From JASHSH01 sp036490215 (GTDB lineage: Bacteria; Pseudomonadota; Alphaproteobacteria; Rhodospirillales; Magnetospirillaceae): a stretch of DNA of 64,000 nucleotides. The position numbers were made by a program, and so were the translations under genes. Positions 57,368-64,000 of this stretch are shown here, piece after piece. The stretch is from assembly GCA_036490215.1 (NCBI GenBank), contig DASXEH010000042.1, positions 6,308-70,307 on the forward strand, read 5' to 3'. Below the pieces are notes generated by a model, which was not told the DNA's origin, made no database searches, and saw only the letters and a list, made by a program, of their open reading frames with translations. Position 1 is the first letter of the stretch. The number at the start of each line of letters is the position of its first letter.

Positions 57368-58097
57368 GGATCGCCCCCGTGATCAGGCCGGTGACTTCCT
57401 CGGGCGAACTGTCTTTGATGTGTTTGTCGGCAACCTTGCGCCCACGACGCAGCACCGCGACACGATCGGCCACGGCGAAGACGTCGGGCATGCGATGGCT
57501 GATCAGGATCACGGCCACGCCTTGATCGCGCAGACGGCGGATCAGCTCAAGCACTTCGGCCACCTGACGCACGCTGATCGCGGCGGTCGGTTCGTCCATC
57601 AGCACGATCTTCGCGTTGGAGAGACGCGTGCGGGCGATCGCCACCGCCTGACGTTGGCCACCCGACATCTGACGCACCAAGTCACGCGGACGGGTTTCGG
57701 ATTTCAACTCGGCGAACAGCTCGCCGGCTCGCTTGTGCATGATCTTGTCGTAGAGAATCTTGAGCGGACCGAAGCCGTGTTTGCGTTCGCGCGCCAAAAA
57801 CACATTGGCCGAGGCGCTGAGATTGTTGCAGAGGGCGAGATCCTGATAGACGACCTCGATGCCCTGCTCGCGCGCTTCGACCGGCCGATGGAAATGCATC
57901 GGCTTGTCCTCGAGCAGCAATTGGCCGCCGCTGGGCGGAAAGTTGCCGGCGATGAGTTTGACGATCGTCGATTTGCCGGCGCCGTTATCCCCCATCAAAC
58001 CGACGATCTCGCCGGGATTGATGACAAGGTCAACGCCCGCGACCGCCTCGATCGCGCCGAAGTGCTTGGCGATGTTCTTCAACTCAAGAAGCGCCAT
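57357..58097 (-). CDS. Sugar-type ABC transporter ATP-binding protein (single domain, FrcA-like)
   Basis: A 246-aa single ABC domain. Walker A is GDNGAGKST (about residues 38-46), the signature is MSGGQRQAVA and Walker B is IVLMDEPTAAISV; the H-loop is LISHRMPDV. Ribose-type importers usually have a double ABC protein; the single-domain form resembles FrcA. Two identical copies would then form the ATPase dimer. It is the first gene of the operon, with a promoter and inverted repeats upstream. Confidence 0.9.
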   Translation of the reverse strand: MALLELKNIAKHFGAIEAVAGVDLVINPGEIVGLMGDNGAGKSTIVKLIAGNFPPSGGQLLLEDKPMHFHRPVEAREQGIEVVYQDLALCNNLSASANVFLARERKHGFGPLKILYDKIMHKRAGELFAELKSETRPRDLVRQMSGGQRQAVAIARTRLSNAKIVLMDEPTAAISVRQVAEVLELIRRLRDQGVAVILISHRMPDVFAVADRVAVLRRGRKVADKHIKDSSPEEVTGLITGAIHVA

Positions 58098-58128
58098 GCG
58101 GACCCGTTTCCAGCCCTATGATTTTATT

Positions 58129-58150
58129 GTCAGTTTTATGTGTAACTGAC
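58129..58150. promoter_or_regulatory. Operator-like inverted repeat in the leader of the sugar ABC operon
   Basis: GTCAGTT-TTATGTGT-AACTGAC: perfect 7-base arms with an 8-base spacer, 32 bases upstream of the ATPase start and downstream of the predicted promoter. It suits a LacI- or GntR-type dimer or a leader hairpin; the regulator is not identified. Confidence 0.5.
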
Positions 58151-58156
58151 TGATAT

Positions 58157-58173
58157 CCCAAGTTTTTCTTGGG
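58157..58173. promoter_or_regulatory. Second inverted repeat just downstream of the -10 (CCCAAG/CTTGGG)
   Basis: CCCAAG-TTTTT-CTTGGG, a perfect 6-base stem with a 5-base loop, 11 bases downstream of the predicted -10 and so at or near the start point. The position fits a repressor site blocking RNA polymerase. Confidence 0.45.
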
Positions 58174-58183
58174 CTTACATATT

Positions 58184-58212
58184 ATAATATTGGGGCTTCC
58201 CGCCCCTGTCTA
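58184..58212 (-). promoter_or_regulatory. Predicted sigma-70-type promoter of the sugar ABC operon
   Basis: On the minus strand TAGACA (58212-58207), a 17-base spacer, then TATTAT (58189-58184): 5 of 6 consensus positions in each hexamer. The -10 lies inside a 12-base AT palindrome (58179-58190). The ATPase start is 87 bases downstream. Confidence 0.55.
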
Positions 58213-58292
58213 CAGCAATGAGCATTGCGAAACGCCCATCGCCCGCAATTTCTCGATGGATATCTGCCTAACGGCGAAGCAGTGGCCCGCGG

Positions 58293-59279
58293 CTAGGAAT
58301 GACCGCGGATCGGATGCGGCTTATAAGGCGCCGTCAGCGTCTTCAACTCGTCATCGCTGAGCTTCAAGGACAGCGCTTTGACCGCATCATCGAGGTGCGA
58401 CAATTTTGAGGCGCCGATGATCGGCGCGGTGACTCCCGGTTGCTGCAAAATCCAGGCGAGTGCGACCTGCGCATTGCCGACGCCGCGCTTCTTCGCCACA
58501 TCGGTCACCGCATCGACGACCTTGTAATCGTCATCCTGGTAATAGAGGCCGTGACCGTATTCGTCGGTCTTGGCGCGAATCGTCTCGCCCTCGCCCTTCT
58601 TCGCACCGCGATTGCCCATCAGGAAGCCACGCGCCATCGGGCTCCAGGGAATGATGCCGATGCCTTCGTTACGGCAGAACGGAATCATCTCGCGCTCTTC
58701 CTCGCGGTAGACGAGGTTGTAGTGGTTCTGCATCGAGACGAAACGCGTCTTGCCCATCAGGTCGGCTTTGTAGAGATACTGGGCGAATTGCCAGGAAAAC
58801 ATCGACGATGCGCCGATATAGCGGGCCTTGCCGGCCTTCACCACGGCGTCGAGCGCATCGATCGTTTCCTCGATCGGCGTAGACGGATCGAAGCGATGGA
58901 TCTGATAGAGATCGACGTAATCCATCCGCAGCCGTTTCAGGCTGGCATCGATCTGATCCATGATGTGCTTGCGCGAGAGGCCCTGCTCGTTCGGCGTGTC
59001 GCCCATATGGTGGTAGACCTTGGTGGCCACCACGTGCTGCTCGCGCTTCAGCCCGTAAGTCTTGAACATGCGGCCGAGGATTTCCTCGCTGACGCCGGTC
59101 GAATAGGCGTTGGCCGTATCCCAGAAAGAGATGCCGAGATTGATCGCATGTTTGAGGATCGGCTGGCTTTCTTCTTCGTTGAGGAACCAGGCACGCGAAT
59201 TCTTGCTGCCATAGGTCATCATGCCGAGACAAAGACGCGAAACTTTGAGACCGGTTTTGCCGAGCGAAATATGATCCAT
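58293..59279 (-). CDS. Aldo/keto reductase
   Basis: NADPH-dependent oxidoreductase of 328 aa with a TIM-barrel AKR fold. The Asp and Tyr of the catalytic tetrad are in FWDTANAYSTGVSEEILG, Lys in VVATKVYHHMG, and His in VDLYQIHRFDPSTPIEETIDAL. PWSPMARGFLMGNRG and VGNAQVALAWILQQPGVTAPIIGASKLSHLDDAVKAL form the cofactor-binding end. It resembles AKR-type reductases of broad substrate range (YajO/YghZ-like). It lies downstream of the LysM gene on the same strand, but with a 55-base gap; a functional link is not evident. Confidence 0.92.
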   Translation of the reverse strand: MDHISLGKTGLKVSRLCLGMMTYGSKNSRAWFLNEEESQPILKHAINLGISFWDTANAYSTGVSEEILGRMFKTYGLKREQHVVATKVYHHMGDTPNEQGLSRKHIMDQIDASLKRLRMDYVDLYQIHRFDPSTPIEETIDALDAVVKAGKARYIGASSMFSWQFAQYLYKADLMGKTRFVSMQNHYNLVYREEEREMIPFCRNEGIGIIPWSPMARGFLMGNRGAKKGEGETIRAKTDEYGHGLYYQDDDYKVVDAVTDVAKKRGVGNAQVALAWILQQPGVTAPIIGASKLSHLDDAVKALSLKLSDDELKTLTAPYKPHPIRGHS

Positions 59280-59334
59280 GATCGCCTCACCAGAATGGGG
59301 GACGGAAGGAACGCGACAGCAGATGTAAAGACGT

Positions 59335-60429
59335 TCAGCCTTTGGTCGGCAGCTTGAACACCTGGCCGGGATAGATCAGATCGGGATTACGGATCTGTTC
59401 TTTGTTGGCCTGATAGATGGTCGTGTAGTTGAAGCCCGAGCCATACGCCTTGCGCGCGATGCGCCAAAGGCTATTGCCGGTGGCGACGGTGATGCGGCCC
59501 GACGTCGCGCCGCCGGCACCCGCGGTGAATGTGATTTCGGCGCGCGCCGTCACTTTGCCGCCGGCGGCGACCTGGTCGGCACGAACCGTGTGGCTGCCAT
59601 CGCTCAATGGGTGATCGACGGTCAGGCTCCAATTGCCCTTCTCGTCGGCAGTCGCGGTTCCAATCGATCCGTTGTCGAGGTAGATCTGCACCGTCGCCTT
59701 GGGCAGGGCATGACCCGAGATCGAGAGGCGGCCCTTTTCGTCGAAATCGACGACATCGACCGAGACCGGGCCCGAGCCTTCCTTCGAGATTGGCACCTGC
59801 AGGATCTGGACGCCGCCGCCGGGCTTAACCTTGATCGCAACCGCTTCGCCGCCGCCGCCCGGCTCACCCGCCGTCTTCGAGTGCTCGGGCACGATCAGCA
59901 CTACCGGCGCATCGCCAGTCTTGCTTTGACCGTTTGGATTATTCGCCTTCAGCGACAACTCGCGGTTGCCCGGCGTCAGCGGCTGATCGGGGGTGTAGAC
60001 CCATTCGCCCTGATCGTTGGCCTTGGTCCGGCCGAGTTCCTTATCGCCATCCATGATGACGACATCGGCGCCAGGCGCGGCACGGCCGGCCATGACCGTA
60101 TGACCGTCGCGCCCAATCCGGACCACATCAAAACTGGGGGCAGCGTCAGCGGCCTTTGGCGCTTCGGCCGGCTTATTGGTCTGCTGGTCGCCGGTTTTCG
60201 GCGCATTGGCGGCAGTGTTAGGTGCCGGCGCGGAAGGCGCAGCCTGCTGTTGCGGCGGTGTGGGCGCCTCGTCACGACGGGCCGTCCAAATGCTCAGGCC
60301 GATCGCAACAATGATCGCCACGCCACCAGCGACAGCAAATATAGCTGCTCGCGACGTTCGACCTTCACTCGGTTCTTTGTCGGTCACGCGATCTCTTACC
60401 GGATCAAGTCGATGCCTGCCATTCGTCAT
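59335..60429 (-). CDS. LysM-domain envelope protein with bacterial Ig-like repeats
   Basis: A 364-aa protein: a short cytoplasmic N-terminus, one transmembrane helix (about residues 28-48; AIFAVAGGVAIIVAIGLSIW), an Ala/Pro/Gln-rich linker (about 52-95), two Ig-like (Big) repeats (about 100-180 and 225-305), and a LysM domain at the C-terminus (about 312-362; NSLWRIARKAYGSGFNYTTIYQANKEQIRNPDLIYPGQVFKLP). It should sit in the periplasm bound to peptidoglycan. The Ig repeats share the motif G.A.PGA.V.I..D......T.A...G.W, as in GNWSLT. This build is common in alphaproteobacteria; the precise role is unknown. Confidence 0.85.
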   Translation of the reverse strand: MTNGRHRLDPVRDRVTDKEPSEGRTSRAAIFAVAGGVAIIVAIGLSIWTARRDEAPTPPQQQAAPSAPAPNTAANAPKTGDQQTNKPAEAPKAADAAPSFDVVRIGRDGHTVMAGRAAPGADVVIMDGDKELGRTKANDQGEWVYTPDQPLTPGNRELSLKANNPNGQSKTGDAPVVLIVPEHSKTAGEPGGGGEAVAIKVKPGGGVQILQVPISKEGSGPVSVDVVDFDEKGRLSISGHALPKATVQIYLDNGSIGTATADEKGNWSLTVDHPLSDGSHTVRADQVAAGGKVTARAEITFTAGAGGATSGRITVATGNSLWRIARKAYGSGFNYTTIYQANKEQIRNPDLIYPGQVFKLPTKG

Positions 60430-60552
60430 ACTCTTTCGGTCACCGCTTCGCAACAGAGCTGGCGAATATTGTAGGGTGGGCGATGTTGACCGCACTGCAC
60501 ACAAAGGCCAGTTTCAGGCGGTCGGCCGGTCTGGGCGATGCATAGGAGCGGC

Positions 60553-61254
60553 ATGAACGACTCGGAAAAGCCTTCCCTCAAGCGTGCCGCCGTGTGGGAT
60601 TTGCCCACGCGGCTGTTTCATTGGCTGCTGGTTGCCCTGTTCGTCGCGCTTTGGGTTACGGGCACCAACGACATGCTCGACTGGCATATGGTGATCGGCC
60701 AGATTCTGTTCGCGCTGCTGCTGTTCCGCCTCGCCTGGGGCCTCGTCGGCAGCCGCCATTCGCGTTTCGCCGACTTCGCCGCCAGTCCCAAAGCGACCCT
60801 GAAGCATTTGCGCGAGGTCTTGCGCATCGCTCGGCGCGGGCCTGTAGGGGCCGATGGCGGCTACCACCTCGGTCATATCGGATTGGGCGCCTGGATGGTG
60901 ATCGTCCTGCTGGTCTTGGTGCTGGCGCAGACGATCAGCGGCCTGTTCGCGACCGACGATATCGCGACGCAGGGGCCGCTCAATCACCTGGTCGGCGATC
61001 GCACGGCCCGTGTCATGACCGTCTTTCACGATCTGGCCTTCAACGTAATCCTGGCCTTGGTCGCGATCCATATCGCGGCCGTGCTGTTCTATTTGATCCG
61101 CAAACGCGAGAACTTGATCCGGCCGATGATCACCGGCAGTACGCCGCTGCCGGCCGAAGTCGCGGCACGGGAACCACACTTCGCCAGCATCTGGATCGCG
61201 CTTGCCCTGCTGATCGCGGCCTTCTTGGTGGTCTGGGGGATTACGTCGCTTTAG
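60553..61254 (+). CDS. Cytochrome b561-type membrane protein
   Basis: A 233-aa di-haem membrane cytochrome. Four to five helices are visible, with haem ligands expected in VWDLPTRLFHWLLVALFVALW (His near residue 19), LDWHMVIGQILF, and MTVFHDLAFNVILALVAIHIAAVLFY. It may pass electrons in the inner membrane between a quinone and a periplasmic or cytoplasmic partner; the cytochrome c' gene 1.6 kb away is a possible partner. Start 60553 follows AGGAGCGGC. Its end overlaps the convergent TPR gene by 14 bases. Confidence 0.88.
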   Translation: MNDSEKPSLKRAAVWDLPTRLFHWLLVALFVALWVTGTNDMLDWHMVIGQILFALLLFRLAWGLVGSRHSRFADFAASPKATLKHLREVLRIARRGPVGADGGYHLGHIGLGAWMVIVLLVLVLAQTISGLFATDDIATQGPLNHLVGDRTARVMTVFHDLAFNVILALVAIHIAAVLFYLIRKRENLIRPMITGSTPLPAEVAAREPHFASIWIALALLIAAFLVVWGITSL

Positions 61255-62767
61255 CCGCCAGCGCCGCAGCGATCAGACGCGCGACGCCGGGCCAATCGCG
61301 CGGCGCCGTTTGCCGGAACAGATGGAGCGTCGGATACCAGGGCGTGGCATCGCCTTCGTCGAGCCAGCGCCAATCGCAATCCGTAGCGGGCAGCATCACC
61401 AGACCAGGCTTGCCGAGCGCACCAACCAGATGGGCCATCGACGTATCCACGGTCACGACCATATCCAACTGCTGCACCAGACTGGCGCTGGCCATGAACC
61501 CGTCGATATGCGGCGCGAGATCGGTGATGCGGGATGCCCATGGCGACGGCGCAAGCTGGTCGCGCGCCGGCCCCAATTGCAGACTGAACCAGGACAGGTT
61601 CGGCTCCTCGAAGAGCGGCGCCAGATCGTCGAGCCGCGCGCTGCGATGGGCATCATTGGGATGGCGCGGATCGCCGGCCCAGACCAGGCCGACCTTCAGC
61701 CCCACACCATCGAGATGCGGGCCCCGATTTGACGCGTGCATATAAGGCGCGCGCCAAAGGTCACCCGCGCGTTCGATGCCGAGGCGATGGGGCAGACTCG
61801 CCAAAGAGACTTGCACATCGGCTTCGGGAATCGCGTCTTCTGGGCCTAAGACGGCATCGATCCCCGGCATGGTCGCAACCAGCGCGCGCAGCTCCGTTTT
61901 TACCACGGCAAAGACGCGATGGCCGCGCGTCGTGATGGCTTCGGCAAAGCGGAGGAACTGAATCGTGTCGCCGTAGCCCTGGTCGCCCCAAAGCAGAACG
62001 CGCGTGCCGGCCGGTTCATGGCCGGTCCATTCGGGATAGGGAAACGACGGACGCGCCTCTCCCGGCAAAGCCAGGCGCCATTCGTATTCGGCAAATCCCG
62101 CGCGCCATTGCCCGCGTTGCAGCAACAGATTGGCGAGATTGAAATGAGCCGCTGCGGAGCCGCTATCGACGGCGATGGCTTGGCGGTAGCACCGTTCGGC
62201 GCCGCTCCAATCACGCACGCGCTTGAGCAGCATGCCGAAGTTGATCCATCCGGGCACGAAGCCCGGGTGGACCTCGACCAGACGGCCATAGACCGATTGC
62301 GCTACCTTCGTCTCGCCGGCGCGTTGGCAGAGATTGCCGAGATTGTAGAGACCGTCGCGATCGTCGGGCCATCGTTCGAGCAACTGGCCATACATTGCCG
62401 CGGCCGCGCTTGGATCACCCATCTCGTCGAGCACAAGCGCGAGGTTGGCGCGCGCATCGCGATGATCGATGTCGAGCGTCAGCGTGCGCCGCCATTCGGC
62501 GGCGGCGGCGGCGGCATTGCCGGTCTCGCGCAGGGTGACGCCGTGGTTGTAGGCGATGTCGGCACGTTGCGGCAGCAGCCCGGCGGCACGGCCCATCAGC
62601 CGTTCGGCGGCGGGCTTGTCGCCCTTCATCGATTGGATCGCGCCCATCAGGTAAAGCCCCTCGCCACCGCCACCGGCGCTGAGAAAGGCTTCGCAAAGGG
62701 ATTCGGCTTCGGCGAGATTGCCGCGCCGCAAGGCGTCGAGGACGGCGCTATGCCGGTTATCGGTCAT
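61241..62767 (-). CDS. TPR protein with glycosyltransferase family 9-like C-terminal domain
   Basis: A 508-aa two-part protein. Residues about 1-240 are tetratricopeptide repeats (e.g. ADIAYNHGVTLRETGNAAAAAAEWRRTL, DGLYNLGNLCQRAGETKVAQSVYGRL, AAAHFNLANLLLQRGQWRAGFAEYEWRLALPGEARP). About 260-500 is a GT-B-like domain with RVLLWGDQGYGDTIQFLRFAEAITTRGHRVF and DMVVTVDTSMAHLVGALGKPGLVML, the donor-binding signature of family 9. Such proteins probably add sugars to proteins or glycans; the donor and acceptor are unknown. It overlaps the cytochrome b561 gene by 14 bases tail to tail. Confidence 0.85.
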   Translation of the reverse strand: MTDNRHSAVLDALRRGNLAEAESLCEAFLSAGGGGEGLYLMGAIQSMKGDKPAAERLMGRAAGLLPQRADIAYNHGVTLRETGNAAAAAAEWRRTLTLDIDHRDARANLALVLDEMGDPSAAAAMYGQLLERWPDDRDGLYNLGNLCQRAGETKVAQSVYGRLVEVHPGFVPGWINFGMLLKRVRDWSGAERCYRQAIAVDSGSAAAHFNLANLLLQRGQWRAGFAEYEWRLALPGEARPSFPYPEWTGHEPAGTRVLLWGDQGYGDTIQFLRFAEAITTRGHRVFAVVKTELRALVATMPGIDAVLGPEDAIPEADVQVSLASLPHRLGIERAGDLWRAPYMHASNRGPHLDGVGLKVGLVWAGDPRHPNDAHRSARLDDLAPLFEEPNLSWFSLQLGPARDQLAPSPWASRITDLAPHIDGFMASASLVQQLDMVVTVDTSMAHLVGALGKPGLVMLPATDCDWRWLDEGDATPWYPTLHLFRQTAPRDWPGVARLIAAALAAKAT

Positions 62768-62830
62768 GGCGCAGAGTGCGATCGGGAAGCCGGAGACGCA
62801 ATGATCGCCAGCTTCCCGACCGGAATAGAA

Positions 62831-63283
62831 TCAGATCTTCTTGCGGAAGTCCTCGTGGCATCCCTTGCAGGCACCACCGATCATGCCGAGATCGGCTTTG
62901 ACCGCATCCGCGTTATTGGCTTTGGCATCGGCCGCCGCCTTCGCAGCCGCCTCGGCCAGCTTGTCATAGCCGGACAGGAATTTCGGATCGCTGAAGGCTT
63001 CGGGCTTGGCGTTCGAATTCGGCAGGTTCTCAGTGCCCTTGCCGTACGCCGCCTTAAGCGCATGGGCGATACCGACGATGTTCTCGGCCGCCTCGGCGGT
63101 GGCCGGCGTTATCGGACCGCCCTTGGCCACGGCGACGATCGGACCGAGCTGCATTCGCACTGCTTCCATCAGGCCCTGGCGAGCCTTCAGGATTTCTTCT
63201 GGCTTCATCTCTTGCGCAACCGCTGAAGCGGCAAGCGCGACGCCGGCGATCAGGCCGACGGAAACAATGGCAAACCGACGCAT
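62831..63283 (-). CDS. Cytochrome c' (c556-like)
   Basis: A periplasmic cytochrome of 150 aa. The signal peptide (RRFAIVSVGLIAGVALAASAVA) is followed by a four-helix mature part, and the haem-binding CxxCH lies at the C-terminus (Cys139, Cys142, His143 in CKGCHEDFRKKI), as in class II cytochromes c. Class II members with a free sixth site bind NO; the sixth ligand here may be Met (EMKPEEILKARQ) near the N-terminus, which would make it a c556. GGAGGG precedes the ATG. Confidence 0.9.
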   Translation of the reverse strand: MRRFAIVSVGLIAGVALAASAVAQEMKPEEILKARQGLMEAVRMQLGPIVAVAKGGPITPATAEAAENIVGIAHALKAAYGKGTENLPNSNAKPEAFSDPKFLSGYDKLAEAAAKAAADAKANNADAVKADLGMIGGACKGCHEDFRKKI

Positions 63284-63507
63284 GGACCCTCCGATAGACT
63301 AGGTTACCGCGGCCGCCCCCAAGCCTGACTCTCGTACACGACCCGCCCGGCCACCGCAATAGGCTGCCCTGCGAATTCGATGCTATGCCAACCGGATAGG
63401 CCCAATCTGCGGGCATGGGAGCCATGTCATCCCTGTGGTAGCCTGTCTTTGCGTCCTGGGGCGGCGGTGCTAAGGTGCACCCGATTTTGCCAATGGGGAT
63501 TGCTGCG

Positions 63508-64000
63508 ATGTCGAAGATCAAAGTCGCCACTCCGATCGTCGAGCTTGATGGCGACGAGATGACCCGGGTCATCTGGAAGTTCATCAAAGACAAGCTGATT
63601 CTGCCCTACCTGGACGTCGATCTGAAATATTACGACCTGGGTATCGAGGCGCGCGACAAGACCGATGACAAGATCACGGTCGATGCCGCCAATGCCATCA
63701 GACAGTATGGCGTGGGCGTGAAATGCGCGACCATCACCCCCGACGAAGCCCGGGTGAAGGAATTCAATCTCAAGAAGATGTGGAAGTCGCCCAACGGCAC
63801 CATCCGCAACATCCTCGGCGGCGTGGTCTTCCGCGAGCCGATCATCTGCCAGAACGTGCCGCGGCTGATCCCCGGCTGGACCCAGCCCATCGTCATCGGC
63901 CGCCACGCCTTCGGCGACCAGTATCGCGCCACCGATTTCCGTTTCCCCGGCAAGGGCACGCTGACGATCAGGTTCGTCGGCGAGGACGGCGCGGTCATCG
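63508..64000 (+). CDS. icd: NADP-dependent isocitrate dehydrogenase (3' truncated by window)
   Basis: The open frame runs from 63508 to the end of the window (at least 164 aa), so the rest lies outside. It reads MSKIKVATPIVELDGDEMTRVIWKFIKDKLILPYLDVDLKYYDLGIEARDKTDDKITVDAANAIRQYGVGVKCATITPD, the typical start of the eukaryote-like (subfamily II) NADP isocitrate dehydrogenases that alphaproteobacteria use in the citric acid cycle. SPNGTIRNILGGVVFREPIICQNVPRLIPGW and IGRHAFGDQYRATDF contact isocitrate and metal. TGGGGA precedes the ATG; ATG at 63493 is in frame but lacks an RBS. Confidence 0.95.
   Translation, partial: MSKIKVATPIVELDGDEMTRVIWKFIKDKLILPYLDVDLKYYDLGIEARDKTDDKITVDAANAIRQYGVGVKCATITPDEARVKEFNLKKMWKSPNGTIRNILGGVVFREPIICQNVPRLIPGWTQPIVIGRHAFGDQYRATDFRFPGKGTLTIRFVGEDGAVI

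Noticed and set aside
58179..58190. AT palindrome ATATTATAATAT as a two-way promoter
   Set aside because: A plus-strand TATAAT is present, but no plus-strand gene lies downstream; only the minus-strand promoter is supported.

Overview
The window is about 64 kb of high-GC chromosomal DNA from an alphaproteobacterium. The gene content suggests a Rhodospirillales-like, free-living, heterotrophic member, but genus and species cannot be fixed from the sequence alone. The main evidence is the hisG-hisD-UPF0262-phosphatase-maf-RNase E/G-yacG-tRNA-Phe block, a GTTC-N7-GTTC type SOS box at dinB, a TipN-like coiled-coil protein, and many ABC uptake systems. I see no transposase, integrase, phage gene, CRISPR array or plasmid function. 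Both tRNA genes are intact, with no integrase beside them.

Layout. Bases 1-3000 hold a truncated alpha/beta hydrolase, a DUF952 protein, gpt and an OmpA-like lipoprotein. The molybdate importer modABC lies at 3.2-5.8 kb. It is followed by an unusual redoxin/2-oxoglutarate-oxygenase fusion, methylmalonyl-CoA mutase, an FkbM methyltransferase and a family 9 glycosyltransferase (5.9-11.1 kb). A 952-residue membrane-anchored coiled-coil protein built from about 27 copies of a 25-residue repeat occupies 11.1-14.0 kb. A BMP-type (nucleoside-like) ABC importer follows on the minus strand (14.1-18.6 kb). Then come a SulP-STAS-cyclic-nucleotide-binding transporter, a flavin amine oxidase and an aminotransferase (18.8-23.7 kb), and a branched-chain-amino-acid-type ABC importer with a fused LivM-LivG protein (24.0-28.9 kb).

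The 28.9-34.3 kb region is a signalling island. It has a symporter-histidine kinase with a small membrane partner and a lone receiver on the minus strand. Diverging from it are an OmpR-type regulator, a lone Hpt protein and a hydrolase on the plus strand, so together they encode the parts of a split phosphorelay. Next are bfd/bfr with a Fur-like box, a FUSC exporter, hisC and the his/maf/rng/yacG block (35-43.5 kb). After these come an MFS transporter with an M20 amidohydrolase, a phasin-like protein with a clear terminator, and murA/dcd.

The last 15 kb carries tRNA-Thr, a crotonase, a GST, dinB with its SOS box and a TMEM175 channel homologue. It continues with a membrane-anchored FMN glutamate-synthase-like protein, MarC, and a ribose/fructose-type ABC operon with its own promoter, operator-like repeats and terminator. 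The end holds an aldo/keto reductase, a LysM protein, cytochrome b561, a TPR glycosyltransferase, cytochrome c' and the start of icd.

Most genes are ordinary core or transport functions in tight operons with 1-11 base overlaps. The items that look least described are the 25-residue-repeat coiled coil, the cysteine-free redoxin/oxygenase fusion, the split SSS-kinase phosphorelay, the Zn-link-less RNase E/G, and several regulatory inverted repeats. Function calls rest on motifs read by eye; no database search was possible.
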